Assembly: GCA_014905825.1 (NCBI GenBank)
Contig: JACGCN010000006.1
Coordinates: 2,170,001-2,234,000 of the forward strand
DNA from: Lyophyllum atratum
Taxonomy: Eukaryota > Basidiomycota > Agaricomycetes > Agaricales > Lyophyllaceae
Direction: 5' to 3'
DNA length: 64,000 bases
Below are positions 47,321 to 59,170 of this stretch, in pieces (positions within the stretch are counted from its first letter, which is position 1; each line of letters starts with the position of its first letter). The notes beneath the pieces were generated by a model. It saw only the letters and a program-made list of their open reading frames with translations. It had not been told where the DNA came from and made no database searches. A program made the position numbers and the translations under genes.

Positions 47321-48825
47321 TCAGTCGAACAATGTATCATCTGGGTCTGCATTGAAGTCAGAGTTAGGCCTTGGCCATCCATCTAAGTACACGAATCGCT
47401 CCAAGGCAACATTGTCTTGGAGCCAGGGATACTGCGACAAGTCCGACAACGGCTGTTTTGTTCCCAGCCTCAACCTGGTGAGCGGACAAGCAATGGCCTT
47501 GCGGTGCCGCACAACGTCAACGATCAGATGCTCAGAGTCGTACAAATTCACGACAAGTGTGAGGGTGTGCAGCCTTGGCCAAGGAATCCCACCAAGGCCA
47601 ACTGCAATCCAGACATCGACAACAACAGCAACATGGTGTGGGCCATCATATGATATGCTGTCGTGAATGTCGAGATAGCCGTGAACCCGCGGAACAGCTC
47701 TGTATACACGTCTCGCGAAACCTCCGAGTCGAGAACTGTGAGGTTGCGGAGGAGAGGGAAGCAGAGTGTGTGGAGTGGTGCCGCGCAGAAACGCTCCAGG
47801 TCGCGCTCCTTGAGGTTTTTAAGCACGAGCGACTCGAGCGCGGGCGCTATAATCCCGAGGAGGAGCCCACTGTAGATCGTGCCACCCACGCCGCAGATGC
47901 GGAGGCAGCGTAAGTGCGGGAGGCTGATGGGACTGGCAATCCCTGGCCAGAGCGTGATGTTCTCAGGGATGATGTCACCAAAGATGGAGAGGTTCGTGAG
48001 AAGGGACGGCGTGGTGAGCATATTGCGGAACGTGGTATACAGGACAGGAAGCGCAGTGGTCTGGTCGAGGTGAAGCGTGGTTACGTTGCCAAGGGGTGGT
48101 AGGAAGAGAGGGAGTGCGACGCCTCGCAGACGTACAAACGCAAGTACGGGCGCACCCCCTTGGAGCATCTGGTCCTCAATTACATTGGAGCCTTCTACCT
48201 CATCAACAGAAACGGAGAGGTGCTGAAGAAGTGGCGTAGTGACGTTACAGAGGCGCCTTATTATAGGCCGTGCCACCGACTCACGACTGGATTCGATGGC
48301 AAAGCGCTGGTAGCGGCGAGAGTGGAGAGCTACCATATTGGCCTTCTGCATCGTCTGTGAGTTTGGCGTGCGGACTCCACCTAGTTCCATTCGCACCCCG
48401 AGCCCACAGCCGTTCGATCGCGCTAGGTAGGTCTCGATCTCCGCGCCCCGGAAGGCAGGTGATACCGTGATCCGCGACCACAGCAGGTGAGTCCCAATGG
48501 CAACGTTGCGGAAGTGAGAGCTGACATGGGTCACCAGGATCTCGAATGGCTGGTGGGTTGATGAGGCGTCGTCTGATGTTGTTTCTGCCGCATCTGCAAG
48601 CTCTTCCCACTCCATTGCTTGGCCTAGTTCAAAAACTCGGCTCAGTAGTTCCATTGGAAGTGCGCAGGCCGGGGTGAAGCTGTTTATGGTTCTGCGGAAG
48701 TCCAGCTCCTTGATCTGGAGAACTGCGTCCCCTTCGGCGTTGACGAGTTCATTCGAGCGATTGACCTTCATTCGCTCTATTTCCTCCGCTAGAGTTGCCA
48801 CGATCAACAGTTGCTGAGGAGTCAT
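47321..48825 (-). CDS. F-box-like / leucine-rich-repeat protein
   Basis: Starts MTPQQLLIVATLAEEIERMK, a helical lead typical of basidiomycete F-box proteins. ACALPMELLSRVFELG is the F-box, and ILVTHVSSHFRNVAIGTHLL with LWSRITV completes the signature. The rest is a series of LRR-like repeats (TPLLQHLSVSVDEVEG, LTNLSIFGDIIPENIT, ISLPHLRCLRICGVGG, FPLLRNLTVLDSEVSR). The main frame stops at 47548. A second frame (to 47321) continues the expected family C-terminus (DVWIAVGLGGIPWPRLHTLT, PLTRLRLGT), but I found no splice pair with the right phase. There is either an odd intron or a frameshift near 47640-47720. F-box proteins recruit substrates to SCF ubiquitin ligases; this one's substrate is unknown. 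Confidence 0.72.
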
Positions 48826-49252
48826 GGAACTAGCGTTCTCAAGTGATACCAGGATACGATAGTTAGAGTAGCCGCAATGATGAACATGAATGAAGACGTA
48901 CGGGTTGAGGAGAGCGTAAACCTCGGCAGAGAACTATAAGATACGAGTGTAGTCGCTGTTGGAACAATGTTGGAGATCTCTTCCTGAAAGTTTCCATCAA
49001 ATTAGCACCAAATGCGTAGTTCACGCTGGATATGCCTATTCGGGGGATCTGCGCTGTCACGGCAGAACGCCGGCTTCGACGGATGGTGGTATATGAATGT
49101 GGCGCATATTTGGACGTATTCTTTCCACAAGCGCTCTCATTGCTCAAGGGTCGTAGGTAGCACGAGGTCGGTACTTGCATCATGCGTGTGTATTATACAT
49201 GTGGTCGAAGCGCTCAGAGAAGTTACAGAATTGTTTTCGCGATGGCCATCGT
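48826..49252. other. Intergenic region, no gene recognised
   Basis: About 430 bases between the 5' end of the F-box gene and the 3' end of the PPOX gene. A 106-codon minus-strand frame is present but has no recognisable motif and no fitting splice neighbours. Confidence 0.35.
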
Positions 49253-50185
49253 CTACTTCTTCTGTAAATTCTGAGCCGACTGAATCTGAGCGGGCACGCA
49301 GCCAAACCTAATTTAGCCGGTTTCCCCCGTATAAGACCAAGTAGATAGAAAACTCACCTCTTCCGCTGTAATAGTTCTGATCTCGCCGGGGGATGACATC
49401 TTGCCCGTCATGGCGCCGACGCCTGCTTCGATCGCTCTTCCGATAGCACCTTTGGTGGGCATCCAGTATCTTATTTCATCAGGATTCACTTCAATTACGG
49501 AAATTCTGGGATCATTTTGGTCGCCTTTATGAGTGCCGTCGTTGAGATCTCCGAAATACGCTCCAACACTGGTGGATGGTGGGATCTGAAAAGACCGGCG
49601 GCATTGCAGATGAGAAGCCACTCACTAGGAAGCCCAGTGCTTCTTGATGAGTTCCGGATCCTTTGTGACTCTGGCCTTCGCCGAATAGCTAGGGACCGGT
49701 AAGATCTTCCGAGACGGGGTGACAAGCCAAAATTCGAACTCACGATGCCCACGCCGTCGTCTTGTTATTGATGAAGCTGACATTCACATTTGAATCGTTC
49801 TCGATTTCGTCGAACTTGTGCGATACATTATTGGCCAAGAATACAAGGTGCAATTGGTTGTCTTTGTAGGCTTATGACGACGGGTAAGTGTCATAGAAAG
49901 GTGAGGAGAATTACGACGTCGTACGAGTGGCTGGAGTCATTGCTCGAGAATGGAGCTTGCCGTCAGCGGTGCGGGTAGTAAGCATGCCCACTTTTGCTGA
50001 CTTGACGATCTCATGAAGTCCTGGGGGATGGTTGAGAAGGCTGAGGAGGAGCTGAATGGAAGATTGGCACCTTCAATTTTTTCCTGGATACTGTGGTCAT
50101 TGTTCTCTGCTTGGGAGGTATAAGGATCAAGTTTAGACGCGGGATGCATGGTGGGCAGAGGGAAGAAGGATTTTGACTCGCTCAT
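49253..50185 (-). CDS. Pyridoxamine 5'-phosphate oxidase-like (Bli-3 / general stress 26) protein
   Basis: Exons join into about 210 residues. After the start MSESKSFFPLPTMHPASKLD, the split-barrel flavin fold is seen: LHEIVKSAKVGMLTTRTADG, KLHSRAMTP, a strand with NNVSHKFDEIEND, NVNVSFINNKTTAWV, and SAYFGDLNDG-type YFGDLNDGTHKGDQNDP, then ISVIEVNPDEIRYWM and GAIGRAIEAGVGAMTG. A last small exon ends SAQNLQKK before TAG at 49253-49255. This is the family of Neurospora BLI-3, a blue-light-induced protein, and bacterial general stress protein 26, thought to bind FMN or a related cofactor. The true reaction is unknown. Light regulation cannot be seen in the sequence. Confidence 0.8.
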
Positions 50186-50296
50186 GTCTTATAAACGCAC
50201 GCTGACGTCATGACGAGACTGTGACGTGGTGTCATATTAGAGTGAACTGAGGTCGATATATAAAACAAATGAGATATAGATACGAGGTATGCACAT

Positions 50297-51077
50297 CTAC
50301 TGCAATCCGGGAATAGAGGAACCGGGTGATGTCTGTGGGGTCATAGCTGGTGGAACTGTACACTTCGTCAGCACGCCACAAGCCATTATTCAGCGACAAA
50401 CTTACGGGGTGCCATCTGTGGCCGCTGTCCTTCACTAAATACACGAGAAAGGAGCACTCCAACGCCCTCGAACACGCCAAGCAGGATGCCGCAGGCAATC
50501 GCTGAGCCAAGCGCAGATTTCGGTCCACCTGTGGAGCAACAGCGTCAGAACGGCTTCACAGAGAGCTCAAGCCCACGGGAACGGTCGTAACCCGAGTAGC
50601 CGGCTACCCTAAGGTCTGGATATGCTACTCACTTCTTGCGGCAAGACAGCCGCCTGTCATGAATCCCGAGATGATGGCGTTCCACGCATCCTCTTTTTGT
50701 CGGAAGCCTTTCACAGCACAGTCAAACGTCGAGAACATCCCACCCCATACACCAAAGTTGCCACCCGTTACCGGGGCCCGTGCCTTCATGGAGGATATTG
50801 CGCCCACGAAGCGCTCTCCCTACAGCGAATATTATTAGCCTCCGTGTCCAGCAGTGGCACTACCAGCGCAAGCGGAAGAGCACGCACCCTTGGGGAATTC
50901 CTGGCACCTTTTATTCCATACCAGATACCACCACCAACCGCACCCATAGAAAATGCTCCACCAAAGTCACTGAGAATAACCCATGGGCTGTAAAGGAACA
51001 GAGTGAGTGGGAGATAGGGCTTCTAGGTGGGCCGAGGACACTGACCATGGGTCTCGTGTATGATCTGCGTGGGCCAT
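50297..51077 (-). CDS. tim17: Mitochondrial inner-membrane translocase subunit Tim17
   Basis: Core channel component of the TIM23 presequence translocase. Starts [10 protein letters not shown] with the conserved acidic N-terminus. Exons then give [100 protein letters not shown]. These are the four transmembrane segments with G-x3-G packing motifs and the PRAT signature. The C-terminus after the last intron is proline-rich ([20 protein letters not shown]). About 155 residues, normal for the family. It shares a 199-base bidirectional promoter containing two CACGTG palindromes with the CDCA7-type gene. Confidence 0.95.
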
Positions 51078-51182
51078 GGGGTTGCTTCCGAGAAAAGAAA
51101 GAGAGAATGTGGGAGGGGGCGGGGGACAGTTGGCAAGTGAAGGGCAAGGCACGAATGCGGCTGTGAAACTTTTTTGCTCCGA

Positions 51183-51188
51183 CACGTG
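51183..51188. promoter_or_regulatory. CACGTG palindrome in the tim17/CDCA7-type bidirectional promoter (copy 1)
   Basis: First of two CACGTG sites spaced 19 bases start to start, between divergent genes. Paired sites in so short a promoter favour real factor binding, but this is inference. Confidence 0.45.
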
Positions 51189-51201
51189 CTGGTTAATCAA
51201 T

Positions 51202-51207
51202 CACGTG
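51202..51207. promoter_or_regulatory. CACGTG palindrome in the tim17/CDCA7-type bidirectional promoter (copy 2)
   Basis: Sits within the 8-base palindrome TCACGTGA, about 70 bases before the CDCA7-type start and 125 before the tim17 start. Confidence 0.45.
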
Positions 51208-51276
51208 ACTGGAACGCGTTAAATTAATGACAATTGATTGTTGATGGTTTGAGCCACTTTGTTTACTGACCACCTC

Positions 51277-53755
51277 ATGGCTGCTCCTCCAGCATCCGCT
51301 GCACGCAGATTCAAGCAGCAAGTCTACGTCGATGTTCCCTTGTCTCCCTATCTCATTCATCGCCAATCTTCCAACAAGTCTGCTCCCATACACGCACTCG
51401 CCAGCGACGTCAAAGAGAACACGCCGTTGAGGCCGTCTAATGGCCGTTCAATGAGCAATGCATTGAAACGCAAGATTTCTGAACATGACCTCTCGGTGGC
51501 TAAGCCTAATCCTACGAAGCGGAAGCTCACGGACGCGCCTGCTCTCCCCCAACAATCTAACGTGGCCTCTAATGCCTGCCCCGAATTTCCGAATGGCTTC
51601 GCGTACTGCCATCAATGCTCGAAGAAACGCGATGCGTTGCGTTTGTGTTTCCGCTATGACCATTGGTTATTGTGCTAATGTCTTTACCAGTCTGTATGCA
51701 GTGTACTTCTGTCACCTACCCAAAAGGTGTGGAGAAACGATGCAGCGCCAAATATTGCGAGTCATGCTTGAAGAATCGTTATGGGGAGGACGCGAGCGAG
51801 ATAAAGTCTCGTGGAGCGAAGCGGTCCGAGAAAGGACATGTTGAAAATACCAACTTCACCTTCAAGTACGTCTTATTCGTACAAAAGCGCGCGAAGATCC
51901 ATCACTTATGCATATATGCGTTTGACAGATGTCCAAGATGCCGCGATATATGCAATTGTTGGAAGTGTAGGAAAGCTAAAGGCCTTCCGGCTACTGGGTA
52001 AGGAGCATCTCGCGACCACCATGTATAGGTAATTGATCTTTCTTTGTAGAAGTTTTGCCACGCACAAGGCTGTTGGAGGCTCCGTTGCAGAAGCTGCTGG
52101 GCTCAGCTCGAAGTCCGCCTTGCATGTATCCAGGAAGGACTCGAAGATGAGAATGGAGGTGTTCATTTCAACGACACCTTCACAGAGCTTCGCGACAAAA
52201 GGCTCTGTCGAAACGGCTTCGAAGGCTTCTGTGCGAAAGAAAGCAAAGCAGCAAGCGCAGGCGCTACCAGTGCTCAAATGGACCGCAGTGCCCACTGACC
52301 TCGATTTGTCGGATGCTGAGGCGCGCTTCCAGATCCGGGAATTCATACTTCGATTTGCATCGGTCATGGAGCCGAAGATACCAAAGACCCTGCTTGCTGA
52401 GTTAGAGGATGTGGGCTGCGACAGAGGGGGGAGTGACGATACTGAGATGGCGCCGTGGGTTAGCGAGGGCTGCGTCAGGTCGATGATTCTTGGACTCCTT
52501 GGGATGCTGGCTGATAAGGACGGCGGGAGTATAGAGAAGGTTGGTGTTTGCTCTTTCTTTTACTCACTCCAGCTAATAGACGCCTGTCGATTACAGCCAG
52601 TTGAATCCGCCATTCGAGATATACGCGCTACTGGAAATAATTTGAGTAAGGTTTGGCCCATCCTTGCTAGGATGCGTGACGCCATCGAATCGGATGTGGC
52701 TTCAACTTCCCAAGATGACAGTCCATCGGAAGTGGATACTATTTTGTCCTTCCCTGATCCCCTACCACCTCCTGCATCCGCTACGATCTATAACACACGC
52801 ACCACACGCAGCGCCCGTGAATCTAATGGCACGCGTTCCGTGATCATCATCGCACATCCTGCGCAAATGATTCCTGTTGTGGAAGCGCTTATTGAGGCTG
52901 CCTTCGAGACGGGCGCGGTGCGTGAGGAGATCGACAGCGGTGTCCAGGATGCGAAGGAGAAGACGCGGGAGGTGAAGGACTGTATAAAGGCAGAGAACGA
53001 GAGATGGGATGCTGAGAGAAAGGAGCTCGAATCGAAGATGAAGGGCAAAGAGACGGAGAAGAAGGGCGAGAAGGTCAAGGGAACGTCACCTCCAGCGGTA
53101 GGCTCATCTTTTCCTCTATTGTAACACTTGTTGAACGTCTTTTAAGATCAAGCTAGCGCGTACAGCGCATAAGCGCCGAGTACTAAACCTGGAAAACGCC
53201 CTCAAGCTAGTTTTGCCCGGGTTTGCCCCGAGATTCGCACCTCTGGGAACTGACAGCGGAGGACGTGTATTTTGGGCGCTGTCCCCTGGGGTCAAGGAAC
53301 GGAACACTGCCCTGGAATTTATCGCGTCTGTCATGTCCGGGACCAAGGAAATCAGGAAGTCTAGGCAGGGAGGACGCGCAATGGCAGAGGACGAGGATCG
53401 AAGTGCGACCAGCGAGTGGTCCTGGTTTGTGGTTGTCTATGGAAGGAAGTTCCCGGCTTCTCTGAAACCTACAGAGAAGAAGGGGGATGAGATGGCTGTC
53501 GATGATGATAGTGACGATGATGATGAGGATCTGGAACAGTGGTGGGGTTTTTACGAGCCAAGCGAGATTCGGAACGTCGCCAATTGGATCAGAATCGATG
53601 CTGGCATTGACCTGGATGGTGACGCGGAGGACAACATGCCATTGGCGTCCCTAGTGAAGGGGCTGAATGACTATGCTGCGCTACTGGAGTGGAGGCTGGA
53701 GGAGGATAGGTATCAGAGTCAGGATATCAGGGGAGGAGCTGATAAACGTGCTTGA
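51277..53755 (+). CDS. CDCA7-type zinc-finger (zf-4CXXC_R1) chromatin protein
   Basis: About 700 residues over several exons. A basic, disordered N-terminus (AARRFKQQVYVDVPLSPYLI) is followed by the cysteine-rich module: AYCHQCSKKRD, then after an intron CMQCTSVTYPKGVEKRC, KYCESCLKNRYGEDASEI, and CPRCRDICNCWKCRKAKGL, giving the four CxxC pairs of the zf-4CXXC_R1 domain. Downstream are a helical region (FQIREFILRFASVMEPKIPK) and, after the last intron, LVLPGFAPRFAPLGTDSGGR and VFWALSPG, which resemble WHIM-type motifs. CDCA7 family proteins recruit the HELLS remodeller to hemimethylated DNA; fungal members with this layout are known but their roles are less clear. No kinase or other enzyme is seen. 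Confidence 0.78.
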
Positions 53756-53866
53756 GATTGCTATACACGGACGCTGCGCATCCTACCTTGCCCATACACA
53801 AACTTGCTTATCTTAATACCATCCCAGTAATCCTGTATACCAGATGTTACATACATAACCAGGAAC

Positions 53867-54526
53867 CTATACAACATGTGACTGTTCAGTATCGAGTTGA
53901 AAGCGGCGGATCATCATCGCCTGGAGGTCTTCCGGCGTCATTGGACGCTCAATGAAGAGGGTCAGCTTATTGGCCAGGCGGGCGGCCAGGATATGCTTGC
54001 ACTATATGTGAAGATGAAGATGCCTGAGGACCACTGACTCATGAGGTCAGTGTGTTGCATTGAGCTTACCATCATATGGGATCCAGATGAAAGTGCAGCG
54101 TAGGCAAAAGCAGGACAAGAGCAGTAGAACGGCATCGTAGATACCGACATGTCCAGGAAAACGGTGTAGATGTCAGTCGAGCCGAGGACCTCGTATTGCG
54201 GATAAGTGCATGGGGTGGTGTATTTGATCACTACGGTGCGATGTTGTGTTCAGTAGGTCCGAGTCCGAGTCGTCCAAGGAGAGAAAGAATGGTCACCGTT
54301 CTCGCGATCCAAGAGGTCAAGCGCGCCTGTCACTACGGTCTCTGGAAATATAGAAAGGAGCTTCTGTATAAGCTTGTCTGTCACTACGTGAGTTTGCCAC
54401 ACCAATAAAAGTAAATCTCAGGGTAAACCATGCCATGTCGATTGAAGAGAACTGGGACATACGTTCTCCGTTTTCGACAGATTCTATGATTGCATCTGCA
54501 ATGCCCAAGAGCTCGCCAGACGGCAT
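53867..54526 (-). CDS. sws1: Sws1-like SWIM zinc-finger protein (Shu complex)
   Basis: Four exons: MPSGELLGIADAIIESVENG; then KLIQKLLSIFPETVVTGALD with LLDREN; then VIKYTTPCTYPQYEVLGSTD, YTVFLDMSVSTMP, YCSCPAFAYAALSSGSHMM; and CKHILAARLANKL to a stop at 53867. The SWIM zinc ligands C-x-C...C-x-H are complete only after splicing (CSC and CKH). Sws1/ZSWIM7 pairs with Rad51 paralogues in the Shu complex and promotes Rad51 filament assembly in homologous recombination. About 150 residues. The size fits, and the gene shares a 146-base promoter with trm11. An upstream exon cannot be ruled out. Confidence 0.8.
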
Positions 54527-54672
54527 CCAGCGCAGTACCGAAGACTAGAGAAATGTCATGTTGAGGCTCACCGCGCGTTTTCGCTCCGTAATCCGGTATT
54601 TTATCGCAGAGAATATGCCAAACAACGCCGGAATGAGTGCTGTGGCTATCTTTTGAAACGATCTTATTATCC

Positions 54673-56552
54673 ATGCCTCAATATCTAATTGTTTTTGCCC
54701 AGGTCCATCATGAGTTCCGCATACCAGAGCTCATGTCCGTCGCAGAACTGCATGGATTCACTGTGACTCTGCCACCAACCCCAGAAGATCGAGATCCTAC
54801 CCGACCGTACATGGTCGTCGCATTAGACCAGGAAGAACATGCACTGATTCTGGCCAGGAGATGTATCTTGGTCAAGTGAGTGATACCTACCACTCGCAAC
54901 ACGATCTAGACTGAATGTCGTATGTAGATCCGTGTATGAGTTCTACGGCCAGGGTTCTAGCTATGAAGAATTGCATGCTTGTACTCGCACAAACCACGCG
55001 CTGTGGGCGCGCTATATCCCCCACACGTCTTTTAGGTTCCTAGTAACCGCACACAACCACAAGATACCGCAGTCTCGGCAACATGCGGTGGTCGAGAGCT
55101 TCTCGTACATGGGCCTTCTGGGAAAAATTGATATGAAGAATCCTGAGCTGCTCTTTGGGTGTTTCGAAGAATGTGTGCAGTCGTGCCATGAAATCAGCAA
55201 AGAGCTCCCTGTCTTAACGCGTTTACAGACTCTAGTCGCAACGGGATTATTCGAGATAAACACGAAGGGGATGGCCACTTCCGACAGGTCTACTTTGGCA
55301 GGTTGGTATGTCTGATTGATGGACCGGAGTCGAGGCCGTGGAGTAACGAGCATTCTTTAGCTGGAAGAGGGATCGGCGCGGCTTTTAATTGGTAAATTCG
55401 ACGTGAAGAAGCGCGCGTATTACGGAAATACGAGCATGGAGTCTGAGATCTCGCTATTGATGGCAAACCAGACTTTGGTATGCAGACCATCTGGTTCCTT
55501 GTCTCTTGCTTATATGGACGGCATTTGGGCGAAAGGCAGCTCCTGGGAAGCTGATATACGATCCATTCATGGGAACTGGAAGTATGGCATACGTGAGTCC
55601 TTCCAGGTTTCGCTCATCAGCCATGGCGCTTATCATAGACAAAGACGACATCACATTTCGGCGCCCTCGTCTTTGGCTCGGATATCGACGGGCGTCAGAT
55701 GAGGGGCAAGGGTAGGTGACGTCTCTCCTCAGCCGGATATTATTAAGTCGCTTCGCAGAGAATGACCCAGGCGTGCTACGCGCCGCGAGACAATATGGAA
55801 CCGAATCACGCGTCCTCGACCTCTGTACATTCGACGTGACGCGGAACCCATGGCGATGCGGTGGTCTATTTGACGCCATAGTCACAGATCCACCCTGTAA
55901 GTGGACTTTCCGATACCGCCATATTCCGCCTTGATATCCATACCTCCTCAGATGGAGTTCGCGCGGGCGCGAAGCGTCTCGGCCGCAAGAAGGAGCTAAG
56001 CGAAGAACAGCTGAAGATGTTCCTGGAGTACCGAAACTCCCCGCGCTTGTGAGTCCTTCTGTTTCCATCGGTATTGGTCTACTGAACCATAGGTCCCGGC
56101 AGTGATGATCAACCTTACTTCCCCCCCACCAAACCCTATGAGCTATCGCATCTGGCCGCGGATCTGGTACTGCTAGCTCGGTATCTGCTAAAACCTGGGG
56201 GCAGGCTCGTATTTTTCTTGCCTACGGTCACGGACGAATATGAGGAGATCGACATCGATTCGATGCTTTGCGAAGGCATGGAGGTGATCGCAAACTCTTT
56301 GCAAGACTTTGGGTCATGGGGACGCAGGGTAAGAATTGCTAGTGCACGGACGTTCTGAGGATTGATTGTTGATGAAATTTACAGCTGGTGACTGTACGGA
56401 AAACTACCGATCGCCAATATCCTCGTCCATTATTTGAACAGGAAAGTCAGGCGGACGTTACGCATGTCCCTGCCCATAAGGACTTCCGAGAAAAATACTT
56501 TCAAGGGTTCAAGAAGGAGGATAGCGAGGAGGTTCCGATTCAGAGCACATGA
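54673..56552 (+). CDS. trm11: tRNA (guanine-10-N2)-methyltransferase Trm11
   Basis: Trm11, with Trm112, makes m2G10 in cytosolic tRNAs using S-adenosylmethionine. Starts MPQYLIVFAQVHHEFRIPEL. The THUMP-like region has RSV-type SVYEFYGQGSSYEELHAC; spliced exons restore GCFEEYSSRNGIIRDKHEGD and FRQVYFGRL, then KFDVKKRAYYGNTSMESEIS and LLMANQTL. The Rossmann methyltransferase part includes LIYDPFMGTGSMAY (SAM-binding loop) and DAIVTDPPYGVRAGAKRLGR, where TDPPYG is the catalytic N/D-PP-Y motif formed across an intron. It ends LARYLLKPGGRLVFFLPTVT and a basic-acidic tail. About 460 residues, intact. Confidence 0.95.
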
Positions 56553-56676
56553 CGCGGCGAGCACAAGAAAACGACAAAGCATGGAGGAGCGACAGTGAAG
56601 CATATTGTACAAAAGACTGAGCTGGATATCACCAGCACAGCGCGGGCGTCAGGGTATATGTATAAATGAATAAATA

Positions 56677-58810
56677 TCAGCTCTCTGCACTCTGGGCTGT
56701 CCGTGGCAAACCGTGTAGTCTCTGTTCGTCCCGCTCTTTCCTTACTTGTCGGCCATGAAGCAGGAATATGAGGGATGCTGCAGCCGCAATGATCGCACCG
56801 TTAAATATTAACGCCCGACGCATGTTTAATGGAGGATTTGCGTCAGGGCCTGCGCGTAAAGCGCCTTCCGCTGTTGATCACATCATGAGTACGGTTAGAG
56901 CGACCTTCGACAACATTCTACTCACAAAGCACGAAAACAACACCGAAAAGGTTACCGCTATGGATGTAAAAAGCCGCACTCAGTCCCTTGAAAACCGGAC
57001 ATGAGAGTGAGTTCAACGTACGCAAACCACAGTACCGCCGAACTTGCGTTGGCGTTCCTCGTGAGCTCGCAGCCGAGCTCGAGCCCGACTGGCAGCATCG
57101 TCACCGAGCACACGCCCAGAATGGTCATGATCGCGAACAAGCCTCCGAGATTGTGGGGTTTTACTAGACAAAGGCAACATGCGTTAGATCTATAGTTACC
57201 AGGCAATACAGGGGAAACAGCCGCACCAGCCCATATGAGTGAAAGCCAAGCACCGGCTACGAGGGGCACCATTAACTTGGCAGAGAACGCGAGGCGGTGG
57301 GTAAATACCCGATCGAATAGTGGAGCTGTGACTATTGCTGCTACTATGCCTGTCAGAAGCAAACATGCTCCCAAGAAGCCGCTTTCATCTGCGGTATAAC
57401 CTACGGGTTCCTGGGTTGGGATGTCGGGAGATGTCCATCTAATGTACCACGATAGCAAGTCTTACCAGAATCTGTGCGGAAAGGATGGCAAATGTGTTGG
57501 TTCTTTGAATTTTAGGTAAATGGAAGTCTTTGTGCGAACATCGAGAAATATCTCACCCGCCGACAAGTGCCCCGAATATTAAAGTAACGACTGTAAAGTC
57601 AACGCGCTCTCGGATCGTCATGTACGAGTCCTCGGAAGTCTTTAGACCCAAAATGGAGCGAAGCAAAGATTGCAAAGAGGGCGACGGTTTAGAACCCGCG
57701 AATGCTGATAGCCACGGGTCAAATGGCAAAGATAGTCAAGGCAAGAGGATCACTTACTGGGCGGCGACGGGGGAGCCGTTCCTACAAGAAACACGAAGGG
57801 GACGACAGCAGTCGATAAGATGCCGAGGACGAGAATCTAAGCAGGATCTACATATCAAGACAAGCAAGCTTCAGGTGAAGGGCAGGACTCACAGATCTCC
57901 TTGTATCACCGACAAGGGGGCTTATGAGTTGGCCAATGGCTCCTCCCACGGGGTTGGCTACACTTGGAGTCAATGGAATGATGTAACTCCAGGAGAGATA
58001 GTCCAACCAATAGCAATAATCATTGTCGCAGTGGTTCTCCCGCTCAAGTCGAACCACGTCTCAGAGTACTTAGGTCCTACGATTTGGAATATTGGTTGCG
58101 CAATCGCGGCGAAGAACTGTAGATGAGATATAAGATGCATCCTCTATATTAGTTCTAGAAGAGCGCACTTGTCCAATGATGAGCAGGGAATATGAATGCT
58201 GCTTTGAGAGTGACTTGGCAGATCCGCCATATCGCATCCATGCAGATATCAGCAACATGCTGACTCCGATGTCACACTGCAAGTCATGAGTTGCTAAATA
58301 AGCCAAAGGAATTTAATGCCACGTACACATCTCCGTATGCCGTACCTAGAGACCATCGTTGGAACTATCAGGGCTGTAGGGAGGTACACACATGCGACGA
58401 TGTTTCCCAGCCAGTTGACTTCATCCAGGGTAAATCCAAACTCGTCCACCACTATTTGGAGACAAAGTTAGTAGACGAGATATTGATCACTGGCTTTACA
58501 CGCACTGTTGTTTGAGATGGGACCAAACCACGGCCAGGACATGGCAGTGATGATATTCAACAGAACCTGGACGTCGGTCGGTAAACGTTTAGGACGCGTA
58601 CACGTCGCGCGGACTTACAAGGCCCAACAACCCGAGAAATCGACGTCTGTACAATCTGTAGACGGTCCCGTCAGAGGTATCGTAGTTCTGAGCAGGGAGG
58701 TGGTCGGAGACTTCTTTCATCTCCAAAGAAACAGGCTCCAACGATGCCTTTCCTTCGGACATGACCAGGGATGGGTCTGAGAGACGAGGGGGTTTGTGGG
58801 TGAGGGTCAT
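56677..58810 (-). CDS. Major facilitator superfamily transporter (FLVCR/DIRC2-like)
   Basis: Minus-strand exons join to about 500 residues with roughly twelve membrane segments. Start MTLTHKPPRLSDPSLVMSEG (a later ATG, MSEGKASLEPV, is possible). Segments include FLGLLGLVVLNIITAMSWPW, NWLGNIVACVYLPTALIVPT, LSGRTTATMIIAIANPVGGA, GQLISPLVGD, SGFLGACLLLTGIVAAIVTA, FSAKLMVPLVAGAWLSLIWA, GLFAIMTILGVCSVTMLPVG and a final helix NGAIIAAAASLIFLLHG. The motif GQLISPLV after the fifth helix and the layout fit the FLVCR-like MFS group, whose animal members move heme, choline or related solutes. The fungal substrate is unknown. Confidence 0.78.
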
Positions 58811-59170
58811 CCCGTGTGGGACTGGATGCCACACTTCCTCGAAGCCTTTGCAACCAAGTTCCCAGTGCTGGCCGTCAGAGACCCAATTTAGACAAGCTAC
58901 GGGATCGCGTGCAGGTGTGGAACGGCATTTTCCGCAGAATTCACATGTTCCACCAGTATGAGTCTGCACTATGCAGTTACCAGTAAGATATACTGTTTAC
59001 TATGTTTACTATCGTGATACTGCAGTAAAGACCCAATACAATGTTCACTGTGCGCTGCAAAATAACCAAGGACGATTGCCATGGTCCTTCAAATCAACGC
59101 AATCTTATCTTATCTCTTTACTCCATCACGTCACATCCGCGAGTCACTCGCGACCGACCAGCAGCCACCA
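58811..59170. other. Divergent promoter region between the MFS and WBP4-like genes
   Basis: About 360 bases. The open frame of the MFS gene runs upstream to 58969, so a longer N-terminus is possible, but the extension (rich in Cys and Gly) does not resemble a transporter N-terminus. Confidence 0.35.
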
